Below, piece by piece: positions 26,220-34,608 of a stretch of 64,000 nucleotides of DNA. The stretch is from assembly GCF_900537115.1 (NCBI RefSeq), contig NZ_UNRG01000004.1, positions 92,384-156,383 on the forward strand. Reading direction: 5' to 3'. The stretch is from Arthrobacter sp. Alg241-R88. GTDB taxonomy: Bacteria > Actinomycetota > Actinomycetes > Actinomycetales > Micrococcaceae. The stretch's first letter is position 1. Every line of letters starts with the position of its first letter. The notes under the pieces were generated by a model. It searched no databases. It saw only the letters and a program-made list of their open reading frames with translations, and was not told the origin of the DNA. Both the position numbers and the translations under genes were made by a program.

Positions 26220-27455
26220 CTAGTCTTCGGCGGCTGCAAGCTGGCCGCAGGCGCCGTCGATCTCCTTGCCGCGGGTGTCGCGCAGGGTGCAGGGCACGCC
26301 CGCGGCGCGGAGCCGCGCGATGAATTCCTGCTCCACCGGCTTATCCGAGGCGGTCCAGATGGAGCCCGGGGTGGGGTTGAGCGGGATTGGGTTCACGTGC
26401 ACCCAGCCGCGGCCGCGCTGGTTGAGCTTCTTCCCCAGCAGGTCGGCGCGCCAGGGGTGGTCGTTCATGTCCTTGATCAGCGCGTACTCGATGCTGACCC
26501 GGCGGCCCGTCTTGCGGTAGTAGTCGTAGGCCGCGTCGAGCGCCTCGTCCACCTTCCAGCGGTTGTTGACCGGGATCAGCTCGTCGCGGAGCTCGTCGTC
26601 GGGGGCATGCAGGGACAGCGCGAACGTGACCGGCAGGTCCTCGTCAGCAAGCTTGCGGATGGCGGGGACAAGGCCCACCGTCGAGACCGTGATGTTCCGG
26701 GCAGACATGCCCAGGCCCTCGGGTGCGGGATCCACGAAGCGATGGAGCGCGGCCATGACGCGCTTGTAGTTGGCCAGCGGCTCGCCCATGCCCATAAACA
26801 CGATGTTGGTGACACGTTCGTCGTCGTGCTCCTTGGGGCCCAGCTCACCGGCCGCTATCACCCGGTTCGCAGCGACCACCTGGTCAACGATCTCCGCGGT
26901 GGACATGTTCCGGGTCAGACCGGCCTGGCCGGTGGCGCAGAACGGGCAGTTCATGCCACAGCCGGCCTGGGAGGAGATGCAGAGAGTGATGCGGCCGGGG
27001 TAGCGCATCAGTACGGACTCCACCAGCGCTCCGTCGAACAACCGCCAGAGGAACTTGATGGTGTCCCCCTTGTCGCTGCGCTGGCGGCGGACCTCGGTGA
27101 GCAGCGGCGGGAACATCCGGGAGACGAGTTCCTCCCGGCCGGCCTTGGGGAGGTCGCTCATGGCTTCCGGATCAACGGTCCAATGCTGGAAGTAGTGCGT
27201 GGAGAGCTGCTTCGCCCGGAAGGCGGGGAGGCCAAGCTCCTTCATCTTCGCGCCGCGCTCGGCCAGGCTCAGGTCGGCAAGATGCGTGGGCGGCTGCTTC
27301 ACCCGCGGTGACGCGAATTGGAGCAGCGGCCGGCCCTCGACGGTACGCGCCTGCTCCCAGCCTTCGGCAGTCGGGAGGACCTGCGGACGGGTGCTCTCCG
27401 GGGCCTCTTGACGGGCGCGCGCGGGAGCTTCGGAGGAAGAAGTGGGGGAAGTCAT
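26220..27455 (-). CDS. rlmN: 23S rRNA (adenine-2503-C2)/tRNA (adenine-37-C2)-methyltransferase RlmN
   Basis: 411 residues from ATG 27455. The radical-SAM cluster motif is CGMNCPFC in [24 protein letters not shown], and the C-terminal catalytic Cys lies in [18 protein letters not shown]. It methylates A2503 of 23S rRNA and A37 of some tRNAs using two SAM molecules. The first ~30 residues (Ser/Ala/Glu/Pro-rich) are poorly conserved; an ATG at 27491 would add 12 residues, and the ribosome site is not decisive. Convergent with tetR. Confidence 0.94.
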   Translation of the reverse strand: MTSPTSSSEAPARARQEAPESTRPQVLPTAEGWEQARTVEGRPLLQFASPRVKQPPTHLADLSLAERGAKMKELGLPAFRAKQLSTHYFQHWTVDPEAMSDLPKAGREELVSRMFPPLLTEVRRQRSDKGDTIKFLWRLFDGALVESVLMRYPGRITLCISSQAGCGMNCPFCATGQAGLTRNMSTAEIVDQVVAANRVIAAGELGPKEHDDERVTNIVFMGMGEPLANYKRVMAALHRFVDPAPEGLGMSARNITVSTVGLVPAIRKLADEDLPVTFALSLHAPDDELRDELIPVNNRWKVDEALDAAYDYYRKTGRRVSIEYALIKDMNDHPWRADLLGKKLNQRGRGWVHVNPIPLNPTPGSIWTASDKPVEQEFIARLRAAGVPCTLRDTRGKEIDGACGQLAAAED

Positions 27456-27515
27456 CCCCTCTATTGTCCCATGCCTTGTTATTGCTGACATAGGGCCCCG
27501 GCAACGCCGTGCCCG

Positions 27516-27659
27516 TCAGTGCATAAAGCCACTGCCGTCCCTGTCACGGTCGTACTTACCACAACGCGTGCAGCGCCTGTAACGGCCGCTGCCATCTTCC
27601 GCAGATTCTATGTGCCAGATGTGGCGCAGGTTCAGTTTGCACATGAGGATCCCGAGCAT
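27516..27659 (-). CDS. Small Cys-rich (zinc-ribbon-like) protein, 47 aa
   Basis: A short frame from ATG 27659 to TGA 27516. A good ribosome site, GGAGAG, lies six bases upstream of the ATG. The peptide contains MCKLNLRHIWHIESAEDG, then GRYRRCTRCGKYDRDRDG and ends in FMH. One Cys at 7, the pair C30-x2-C33 and histidines at 13 and 16 could hold zinc. The codon bias and SD support coding, and I recall similar tiny CxxC proteins in Arthrobacter. Function unknown. It fills most of the rlmN-dehydratase gap. Confidence 0.72.
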   Translation of the reverse strand: MLGILMCKLNLRHIWHIESAEDGSGRYRRCTRCGKYDRDRDGSGFMH

Positions 27660-27797
27660 GGTGCTCTCCGTTCTAAAGCACGCTGCACCCGCTCATTGCG
27701 TTCGCTGCGTACCCCATAAGTTTATGCGGCGCCTCCTCGAAACTGATAGGCAAACGTGCCCCCCGCAGGGAGTGTGAGACCCATAAGCTGCGCGTAG

Positions 27798-27808
27798 TTG
27801 TAATACAA
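27798..27808. promoter_or_regulatory. GntR (FadR-type) operator before the galactarate/talarate dehydratase
   Basis: TTGTAATACAA is a perfect palindrome that matches TNGTNNNACNA exactly. It lies 63-73 bp before the dehydratase GTG, next to an AT-rich TATAGAAT (about 27819-27826) that could be the -10 box. The adjacent FCD-type GntR is the likely binder. Confidence 0.68.
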
Positions 27809-27870
27809 GTTAAGCACTTATAGAATAAGAAGGCGGGCGAAGGAGCCCAGCGCCGCCCAAAGGAGAAACC

Positions 27871-28998
27871 GTGAGTACCGTCGATCTGATCCGCCACGTC
27901 AAACTGTCCACCGCCCGGCTGCCCCTCGCTGTTCCCATCAGCGACGCCAAGGTCTTCACCGGCCGGCAGAAGCCCATGACCGAGGTGGTCTTCCTCTTCG
28001 CCGAGATCACCACGGAGCTGGGGCACACCGGCGTCGGCTTCAGCTACTCAAAGCGTGCCGGCGGCCCGGCCCAGTACGCGCATGCAAAGGAAGTGGCCGA
28101 GGGCATCATCGGCGAGGACCCCAACGACATCGCCAAGATCTACACCAAACTGCTGTGGGCAGGAGCTTCGGTGGGCCGCTCCGGCGTTGCCACCCAGGCC
28201 CTCGCCGCCATCGACATCGCCCTCTATGACCTCAAAGCCAAGCGGGCCGGCCTGCCGCTCGCCAAGTTCCTTGGCTCCTACCGCGACTCCGTGCAGACCT
28301 ACAACACCTCCGGCGGCTTCCTCAACGCCACCCTCGAAGAGGTCAAGGCCCGCGCTACGCAGTCCCTTGAGGAGGGCATCGGCGGCATCAAGATCAAGGT
28401 GGGCCTCCCTGACAGCAAAGAGGACCTGCGCCGCGTCGCCGGCATCCGCGACCACATCGGCTGGGACGTCCCGCTGATGGTGGACGCCAACCAGCAGTGG
28501 GACCGCGCCACCGCGCTGCGGATGGGGCGCCAGCTCGAAGAATTCAACCTCATCTGGATTGAGGAGCCCCTGGACGCCTACGACTTCGAGGGCCACGCGC
28601 ACCTTGCCCAGGTACTGGACACCCCCATCGCCACCGGCGAAATGCTCGCTTCCGTGGCCGAACACAAGGGCCTCATCAACGCCAACAGCTGCGACATCAT
28701 CCAGCCGGACGCACCCCGGGTGGGCGGTATCACCCAGTTCCTTCGCCTGGCTGCGCTTGCCGACGAGCGCGGGCTGGGCCTTGCCCCGCACTTCGCCATG
28801 GAAATCCACCTGCACCTGGCAGCGGCGTACCCGCGCGAGCCCTGGGTTGAGCACTTCGACTGGCTCGATCCCCTGTTCAACGAGCGGCTCGAGACCAAGA
28901 ACGGCCGGATGATCGTCCCGGACCGCCCCGGCCTGGGCGTCACGCTGAGCGAGCAGGCACGCGCCTGGACCACCGAGTCCGTGGAGTTCGGCGCGTAA
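27871..28998 (+). CDS. L-talarate/galactarate dehydratase (enolase superfamily)
   Basis: 375 residues from GTG 27871, preceded by AAAGGAG. It closely follows the Salmonella TalrD/GalrD sequence as I recall it (LPLAVPISDAKVFTGRQKPMTEV, GFSYSKRAGG, YTKLLWAGASVGRSG). The KxK acid/base pair is K174/K176, the metal ligands are D205, E231 and E257, and the His base is H307 in APHFAME. It dehydrates galactarate or L-talarate to 5-keto-4-deoxyglucarate. The next gene, 10 nt downstream, is an FCD-type GntR regulator. No aldolase or transporter for the pathway is nearby. Confidence 0.9.
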   Translation: MSTVDLIRHVKLSTARLPLAVPISDAKVFTGRQKPMTEVVFLFAEITTELGHTGVGFSYSKRAGGPAQYAHAKEVAEGIIGEDPNDIAKIYTKLLWAGASVGRSGVATQALAAIDIALYDLKAKRAGLPLAKFLGSYRDSVQTYNTSGGFLNATLEEVKARATQSLEEGIGGIKIKVGLPDSKEDLRRVAGIRDHIGWDVPLMVDANQQWDRATALRMGRQLEEFNLIWIEEPLDAYDFEGHAHLAQVLDTPIATGEMLASVAEHKGLINANSCDIIQPDAPRVGGITQFLRLAALADERGLGLAPHFAMEIHLHLAAAYPREPWVEHFDWLDPLFNERLETKNGRMIVPDRPGLGVTLSEQARAWTTESVEFGA

Positions 28999-29008
28999 CC
29001 TTGTTGCC

Positions 29009-29707
29009 ATGAGCCGGAACCTCACCGCGGACCTCACCGCTAACCTTCGCACCCGCATTGTGGACGGCGTCATCCAGCCGGGCGAGAAGCTCCCCAGCGA
29101 AAACACCCTTATCAGCGACTTCGGGGTGAGCCGTACCGTGGTGCGCGCCGCGCTGACCAGGCTGCAGGCCGAGGGCCTGGTCGAAACCGAACGAGGGCGA
29201 GGCAGCTTCGCCCTCACCCCGCCGTCGGACGGGCCCCAGGCAGCACCCGGGGCCCGTCCCGTCGCAACCATGGAGGACCGGCTCCACCTGCTCGAATTCC
29301 GGATCGGGGTGGAAGCTGAAGCGGCGGCGCTGGCCGCGCGGAACCACACCGAACGGCAGCTCAGGGCTGTTACGGCGGCACTTGACGAGTTCACATTGAG
29401 TGCCGGCCATCCGGCGCATGCCATGAAGTCCGACTTCGAGTTCCACCGGGCCGTTGCTGCCGCGTCCGGCAACCCCTACTACTCCGACTGCCTGGCCGCC
29501 CTTGGCCAGACCATGATCGCGATGCCGCGCACCCGGCTGATGACCGGCGCGGAACACTACGCGCGCGACCATTTCGACCAGGTGGTCCAGGAGCACCGCT
29601 CCATCTCAGACGCCATCGCCGACGGCGACGAGGCTGCCGCAGCCGCCGCCATGCGCAGCCACCTTGCCAACTCCCGACGCCGGTTCAAGTCTTCCGCACG
29701 GCCCTAA
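29009..29707 (+). CDS. GntR-family regulator (FadR/FCD type)
   Basis: 232 residues. The winged helix is at ~5-70 (LRTRIVDGVIQPGEKLPSENTLISDFGVSRTVVRAALTRLQAEGLVETERGRGSF). The FCD ligand domain has the expected FEFHRAVAAASGNPYY and HRSISDAIADGDEAAAAAAMRSHL metal-site segments. Co-directional and 10 nt after the dehydratase, so it probably senses a sugar diacid or its product and autoregulates through the 27798 palindrome. Confidence 0.9.
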   Translation: MSRNLTADLTANLRTRIVDGVIQPGEKLPSENTLISDFGVSRTVVRAALTRLQAEGLVETERGRGSFALTPPSDGPQAAPGARPVATMEDRLHLLEFRIGVEAEAAALAARNHTERQLRAVTAALDEFTLSAGHPAHAMKSDFEFHRAVAAASGNPYYSDCLAALGQTMIAMPRTRLMTGAEHYARDHFDQVVQEHRSISDAIADGDEAAAAAAMRSHLANSRRRFKSSARP

Positions 29708-29774
29708 CCTGAGCCGTTCCCGGCCTGCGCCCCGGCAGACAGGGATGCAGGCAGGCATTCGGCAGCAAAAGCAA

Positions 29775-29804
29775 AAGAGCCCCGGTCTATTGACCGGGGC
29801 TCTT
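29775..29804 (-). terminator. Intrinsic terminator after tRNA-Leu
   Basis: A 13-bp perfect stem (29775-29787 with 29792-29804) and a 4-nt loop. On the minus strand it is followed by TTTTGCTTTTGC, a good U-rich tail. It ends tRNA-Leu transcription and may also stop read-through from the converging gntR. Confidence 0.85.
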
Positions 29805-29812
29805 GATGTGCG

Positions 29813-29895
29813 TGCGCGAGGGGGGATTTGAACCCCCACACCCTTTCGGATACTGGCACCTGAAGCCAGCGCGTCTGCCGTTCCGCCACTCGCGC
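29813..29895 (-). tRNA. tRNA-Leu (CAG)
   Basis: An 83-nt cloverleaf on the minus strand. The acceptor GCGCGAG pairs with CTCGCGC, and the anticodon arm CTGGC-TTCAGGT-GCCAG gives anticodon CAG. A long class II variable arm and GGTTCAAATCC T-loop are present. The 3' CCA is not encoded. Confidence 0.95.
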
Positions 29896-30270
29896 GCAAC
29901 TTCCTTCACAGAATCCCGTCCGGTTTCCCGAACCGCAACCCTGTAAAAGCAGCGAGATCAAGCATAACGGACATTGCCCGGAAAATACCAATTGGGGCAC
30001 CGGGCCACCCGCAACCGCCCACGAACCAAGGCCAGGAACGGACCCGCAACACTGCCAACACCGCGGGCGACCAGGCACTGCAGACCATCGGAAACTGAAC
30101 TTTTGGCAGCGCCCGGCCGTTGTGGATTAAGGTCATTCACGGGCCCGCCCAGTAGTATCGGATGTAGGAGTGACTGCTGCAGGCAGGCACACCGGCGGCT
30201 TGGGAACACCACTGCAAGTGAACTTACGGAACGAAAACTGCCCCGCAGCCGGGGGGAAAGGAGAAGAACC
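29896..30270. other. Intergenic region between tRNA-Leu and fhaA
   Basis: 375 bp without a convincing gene. It must hold the divergent promoters of tRNA-Leu and of the fhaA-pknB operon. I could not pick out confident -35/-10 pairs. A strong ribosome site (AAAGGAG) closes it before fhaA. Confidence 0.5.
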
Positions 30271-31014
30271 ATGGGTCTGCTGGACAAAGTCGAGCGCGGC
30301 ATCGAAAAGGCCGTCCGGGGCGTCTTCTCCACCGGCTCGCGCGCCCAGGTTGAACCCGTAGAAATCGCCAGCAGGCTGCGCCGGGAAGTGGACCACAAGT
30401 CCCTCACTGTCGCCGCGGGACGCACCCTGGTGCCCAACGTTTTTGATGTCCAGCTCAGCGATGATGACTTCAAACGCGCCCAGGAATGGGGCACCCCGCT
30501 TGCCGAAGAACTCTGCGATGTTGTGATCAACCACGTCCGCAGCCAGGGCTACACGCTTCAGGGTTCGGTGCGGATCTCCTTCCGCCGCGATACAGAATTG
30601 CGCGCCGGTGACTTCGAAATTGTCTCCTCAACCGAGAAATCCAAGGGCACAACAGGCGGTCCCCCGCCCCGTCCCAACTTGCCTGCCGCTCCCAGCCGCC
30701 AGCCGGTCCGGCTGCAGCCCGTCCTCGACATCGACGGCCAGCGGTACTCACTCAACGCCCCGTCCATTGTGCTCGGCAGGTCCTCGGAGGCCGACATCCT
30801 GGTCGAGGACACCGGCGTTTCCCGCCGCCACCTTGAAATCCGCACGGCCAATGGCGTCACCACGGCAGTGGACATGGGTTCCACCAACGGGAGCTATGTG
30901 AACGGGCACAAGGTCTCGGGAAGCACCGAACTCACCGACGGCTCCACCATCACCATGGGACGGACAAAGATTATCTTCCGCCTGCTTCCTGCCAGTTCTG
31001 GCGGCCACGCATGA
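30271..31014 (+). CDS. fhaA: FHA-domain protein FhaA (DUF3662-FHA)
   Basis: 247 residues from ATG 30271, with AAAGGAG upstream. Residues 1 to ~120 are the DUF3662 N-terminal domain (MGLLDKVERGIEKAVRGVFS, SLTVAAGRTLVPNVFDVQLS). A Pro-rich linker leads to an FHA domain at ~160-240 (IVLGRSSEADILVEDTGVSRRHLEI, GSTNGSYVNG), which binds phosphothreonine. In mycobacteria FhaA docks with kinase-phosphorylated MviN/CwlM partners in peptidoglycan control. It is first gene of the operon with fhaB, pstP, SEDS, pbpA, pknA and pknB. Upstream in-frame sequence to 29974 is intergenic. Confidence 0.95.
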   Translation: MGLLDKVERGIEKAVRGVFSTGSRAQVEPVEIASRLRREVDHKSLTVAAGRTLVPNVFDVQLSDDDFKRAQEWGTPLAEELCDVVINHVRSQGYTLQGSVRISFRRDTELRAGDFEIVSSTEKSKGTTGGPPPRPNLPAAPSRQPVRLQPVLDIDGQRYSLNAPSIVLGRSSEADILVEDTGVSRRHLEIRTANGVTTAVDMGSTNGSYVNGHKVSGSTELTDGSTITMGRTKIIFRLLPASSGGHA

Positions 31015-31493
31015 GTGAACTCACCATCACCGCCTTGCGGTTCGGTTTCCTGCTGCTGCTCTGGGTGCTGATCTTCAGCATCGTCTCCACCATGCGCCGG
31101 GACCTTATGGTGGGCCGAAAGGCCGCTGCCGGCGCCCCAACGGCCCGGCAGATGCGCAAAAATCCCGAACTGGCCGAAGCCACGCCACAACCCGTAAAGC
31201 AGCAGGCCCGGCAACTGGTGGTCGTCGAAGGCCCACTCAAGGGCCGAACACTTCCGCTGGCAGCGAGCCCCATCCTTTTGGGCCGCGCGCAGGAGGCCAC
31301 CCTGGTCCTGGAGGACGACTATGCCTCCGGCCGTCACGCCAGGCTGTTTCCGCAGGGCAGCCGCTGGTTCATCGAGGACCTGGGTTCGACCAACGGCACC
31401 TACCTGGCAGACCAGCAGCTGACCCGTGCCCTGCCCGTTGAGCTTGGCGTACCCGTGAGAATCGGCAAGACGGTCATTGAATTGAGGCCATAG
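31011..31493 (+). CDS. fhaB: FHA-domain membrane protein FhaB (FipA)
   Basis: 160 residues. One membrane helix (about 7-26, LRFGFLLLLWVLIFSIVSTM) precedes a basic linker and a C-terminal FHA domain (~75-155: PILLGRAQEATLVLEDDYASGRHARLF, EDLGSTNGTYL). Its start overlaps fhaA by 4 nt. The mycobacterial homologue is a kinase substrate that links growth and division. As part of this operon it is expected to recruit phosphorylated cell-wall proteins to the membrane. Confidence 0.94.
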   Translation: MSELTITALRFGFLLLLWVLIFSIVSTMRRDLMVGRKAAAGAPTARQMRKNPELAEATPQPVKQQARQLVVVEGPLKGRTLPLAASPILLGRAQEATLVLEDDYASGRHARLFPQGSRWFIEDLGSTNGTYLADQQLTRALPVELGVPVRIGKTVIELRP

Positions 31494-31495
31494 CC

Positions 31496-33214
31496 GTGGC
31501 CGCCCCGGAAAGCCCCGCACCCGGCCACAAGCCGGTGGAGCGGCCCCTCATCATGCGCTTCGCGGCGAGGTCCGACGTCGGAAAAATCCGCTCGAAAAAC
31601 GACGATTCCGCTTACGCGGGACGCCACCTGGCCGTAGTCGCGGACGGCATGGGCGGGCACGCGGGCGGCGACGTTGCTTCGGCCGCCACTGTTCTTGACA
31701 TGATCCACCTGGACCGGGGTGATTACGCCGGCGATGCCGCCACCACGCTGGCCGATGAGATCCAGACCGCAAACTCCCTGCTGTCTGAGCTTGTGCATGT
31801 CAACCCCAAGCTGGCCGGGATGGGAACCACCGTCACGGCGCTCCTGCTTGCCGAGGGGAAGCTGCACTTTGCGCACATCGGTGATTCCCGGGCGTATCGC
31901 CTGCGTGACGGCGAGTTTGAGCAGGTCAGTGTTGACCACACGTTTGTGCAGCGGCTGATCGACGAAGGCCGGCTCCGGCCTGAGGAAGCCGAAACGCATC
32001 CGCACAAAAACGTCCTGATGCGTGTCCTGGGTGATGTCGATGCCAGCCCTGAACTGGACCTGGACAGCCTGGACGTGAAACCCGGGGAACGCTGGCTCCT
32101 CTGTTCGGACGGCCTTAACTATGTTGCCGGACATGCAGTTGAACGCACCGTCCGCGAGACCAAGGACCTTCGCGAGTGTGTGGAGACCCTCGTGGACCTC
32201 ACCCTCGAGGCCGGCTCCCCGGACAACGTCACCGTTGTTATGGTGGAAATCGTTGAGGAAACGCCCGACGACGTCAGTACCGCCGCCGTCGACGTTATTC
32301 CCTCCCACGAAGTCACCAAAGCCGCTGCCGTGGCGAAGAGCGCGGGTGCCCTGGCCGTCGAGGCACCGGATGCGGTAGACAGGCCGAAGCCCGCCGCCGG
32401 CACCCCAGCAGAACCTCCTGCCGCCAATGATCCCAAGAACTCCAATGCCGCCAAGGAATCGGGGGAACCGGCATCGGCCAAAAACAGCAACAGCCCGGAT
32501 AGCCCTGGAGCAGGAGTCACGGATCCGCACCTCGGCGAGCACCTCTCCGCCGAAGTGCTCCGTGACGAACTGGCCTCACGCCCGCACGAACTTGTGGGAG
32601 CAGCCGCAACAGCTGCGGAGTCCGGTTCCATTCCCACTATCGCCGGCCGCACTGTTGCCCGGCGCGCCGCCACCCTCCTCACGCACAAGGCCGAACCCCC
32701 CGCCGGTGACGACGACACAGTCGTGCCCCTCAAGCCACGGCGGTGGCTGACCTGGTCCATTGCCGCGTCCGTCCTGGTGCTTCTGACTATTGGACTCTGG
32801 CTCGGGTACGCCTGGACCCAAACCCGTTACTACGTCGGCGAGTTCGATGCCCGCGTTGCCATCTTCAACGGCGTTTCCCAGCGGCTGGGACCCATCCAGC
32901 TCTCCAGTCTTGAGACGGTCACCGAGATCCGCATGGATTCCCTTCCGCCGTTCTCGCAGCAGCGCGTTCGGCAGACGGTACCCGCCCAGGACCTCTACGA
33001 CGCCCAGCGCATCGTGAAAAACCTCGAACTCACCGGCAGCACCTCACCTGAAGACGAGTGCGTGGCGCCCTCGGCTTCCCCCGGCGCCTCAACGGCTGCA
33101 ACCGCTACGGCCACGCCCACCGCGACGGCTGCACCGGCGCCTGATGCTTCGGCCACCCCTGCGGTCCCGTCCCCCACACCCAGTCCCACAGTCACCTGCG
33201 AGGTGGGCCAATGA
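31496..33214 (+). CDS. pstP: PP2C-type Ser/Thr phosphatase PstP
   Basis: 572 residues from GTG 31496. The catalytic PP2C domain covers ~20-260 with all metal motifs: RSDVGKIRSKNDDS, VVADGMGGHAGG, HIGDSRAYRLRDG, LLCSDGLNYV and SPDNVTVVMVEI. A disordered Ala/Pro-rich segment follows, then a membrane helix at ~418-440 and an external Ser/Thr/Ala-rich tail. It reverses phosphorylation by PknA/PknB. The intracellular linker is longer than I expect for mycobacteria. It ends overlapping the SEDS gene by 4 nt. Confidence 0.95.
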   Translation: MAAPESPAPGHKPVERPLIMRFAARSDVGKIRSKNDDSAYAGRHLAVVADGMGGHAGGDVASAATVLDMIHLDRGDYAGDAATTLADEIQTANSLLSELVHVNPKLAGMGTTVTALLLAEGKLHFAHIGDSRAYRLRDGEFEQVSVDHTFVQRLIDEGRLRPEEAETHPHKNVLMRVLGDVDASPELDLDSLDVKPGERWLLCSDGLNYVAGHAVERTVRETKDLRECVETLVDLTLEAGSPDNVTVVMVEIVEETPDDVSTAAVDVIPSHEVTKAAAVAKSAGALAVEAPDAVDRPKPAAGTPAEPPAANDPKNSNAAKESGEPASAKNSNSPDSPGAGVTDPHLGEHLSAEVLRDELASRPHELVGAAATAAESGSIPTIAGRTVARRAATLLTHKAEPPAGDDDTVVPLKPRRWLTWSIAASVLVLLTIGLWLGYAWTQTRYYVGEFDARVAIFNGVSQRLGPIQLSSLETVTEIRMDSLPPFSQQRVRQTVPAQDLYDAQRIVKNLELTGSTSPEDECVAPSASPGASTAATATATPTATAAPAPDASATPAVPSPTPSPTVTCEVGQ

Positions 33215-34608
33215 GCCAGCTCAGTACCACAACCAAACCCCGCCGCAACGTGGAACTTGCGTTGCTCCTGTTGGCCCTTGCGGTCGGCATTGGGGCCAAC
33301 ATGCTGGTGGGGGTGGACCAGGAAAAGGCGTTTGATTCGGACTTCTGGTTCCAGTCCAGCCTGCTCGCCCTGGCTGCCTTGGTATTCCACGGCGTGCTTC
33401 GGTTCCGCGCAAAATATGCAGATCCGGTAATACTTCCCCTGGTAGTGGCCCTCAACGGAATCGGCCTGGCCATGATCCACCGGCTCGACGCGCCGGGAGA
33501 CGATACCGGCAACAACCAGCTCCGGTGGACCCTGATCGCCATGGCAGTCGCCATCGCCGTCATCTGGTTCCTCAAGGACCACCGCATCCTCCGCAGGTTC
33601 ACCTTCATCTCCCTTGCCGCCAGCGCCCTGTTGCTGGTGCTGCCGCTGGTTCCCGGCATCAGCGCAGGCGAAATCCTCGGTGCCCGCGTGTGGATCCGGC
33701 TTGGGCCCATGACGTTCCAGCCGGGTGAAGTCGCCAAGATCACCCTCGCCATATTCTTCGCCGGGTATCTTTCCTCGAACCGCGACCTGATCCTGCTGGC
33801 GGGCCGGAAGATCGGCCCGCTGCAGTTTCCGCGGTTCAAGGACATGGGCCCCATGATCACTGCCTGGCTGGTGAGCATCGGCGTGCTCATCTTCCAGCGC
33901 GACCTCGGCTCATCCGTGCTCTTCTTCGGCCTGTTCATCGTCATGATCTACGTGGCAACCAGCCGTATCAGCTGGGTGGTGATCGGCCTGGCCCTCATTC
34001 TCGGCGGCGGCTTTGCGGCGTCGCGGGTCTTTTCCCACGTGGAACTCCGTATCAGCGGCTGGCTGAACGCCTTTACCCCGGAGGTTTACGACCGGGCTCC
34101 CGGTGGAAGCCACCAGATCGTGCAGGGACTCTTCGGCATGGCCAACGGCGGCCTCGTAGGGACCGGCCTGGGCCAGGGCCGGCCGGACCTGGTTCCGTTC
34201 GCCAACAGCGACATGATCATCGCCTCCCTCGGCGAGGAACTTGGCCTGATCGGACTCTTTGCCATCGTCCTGATGTACCTGCTGCTCTTCACCCGCGGCT
34301 TCCGGGCTGCCCTGGGCACCCGCGATGCGTTCGGCAAACTGCTCGCCTGCGGACTGTCATTCGCCGTGGCGCTGCAGTGCTTCGTGGTCATCGGCGGCGT
34401 TACCCGACTCATTCCGCTGACCGGTCTGACCACGCCCTTCCTGGCCGCCGGCGGTTCCTCCCTGCTGGCCAACTGGATCATCGTGGGCCTGCTCCTGATG
34501 ATTTCCCACACCGCCCGCGGCCCGGTGGACACCACACCCCTGCCACCGGCCAAGGGCGCGGAATCCATGGGCATTGATACTCCTACCGAGGCGGTGAAGC
34601 ACCTGTGA
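33211..34608 (+). CDS. rodA: SEDS-family peptidoglycan glycosyltransferase (FtsW/RodA/SpoVE)
   Basis: 465 residues with about 11 membrane helices. Conserved SEDS blocks are present: RVWIRLGPMTFQPGEVAKITLAIFFAGYL (with the Q-P-x-E-x-x-K segment), FQRDLGSSVLFFGLF, and the C-terminal SDMIIASLGEELGLIG and ITRLIPLTGLTTPFLAAGGSSL-like region. It polymerises lipid II glycan strands together with the class B PBP encoded next. The operon position matches actinobacterial RodA. Confidence 0.93.
   Translation: MSQLSTTTKPRRNVELALLLLALAVGIGANMLVGVDQEKAFDSDFWFQSSLLALAALVFHGVLRFRAKYADPVILPLVVALNGIGLAMIHRLDAPGDDTGNNQLRWTLIAMAVAIAVIWFLKDHRILRRFTFISLAASALLLVLPLVPGISAGEILGARVWIRLGPMTFQPGEVAKITLAIFFAGYLSSNRDLILLAGRKIGPLQFPRFKDMGPMITAWLVSIGVLIFQRDLGSSVLFFGLFIVMIYVATSRISWVVIGLALILGGGFAASRVFSHVELRISGWLNAFTPEVYDRAPGGSHQIVQGLFGMANGGLVGTGLGQGRPDLVPFANSDMIIASLGEELGLIGLFAIVLMYLLLFTRGFRAALGTRDAFGKLLACGLSFAVALQCFVVIGGVTRLIPLTGLTTPFLAAGGSSLLANWIIVGLLLMISHTARGPVDTTPLPPAKGAESMGIDTPTEAVKHL

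Noticed and set aside
27519..27719. 66-residue plus-strand frame between rlmN and dehydratase
   Set aside because: Poor composition and start; the opposite-strand 47-aa frame has a ribosome site and Cys pattern.
28048..29472. 474-residue open frame antisense to the dehydratase and GntR genes
   Set aside because: High-GC shadow frame; low-complexity Ser/Ala/Arg composition with no domain, while the sense strand encodes clear enzymes.
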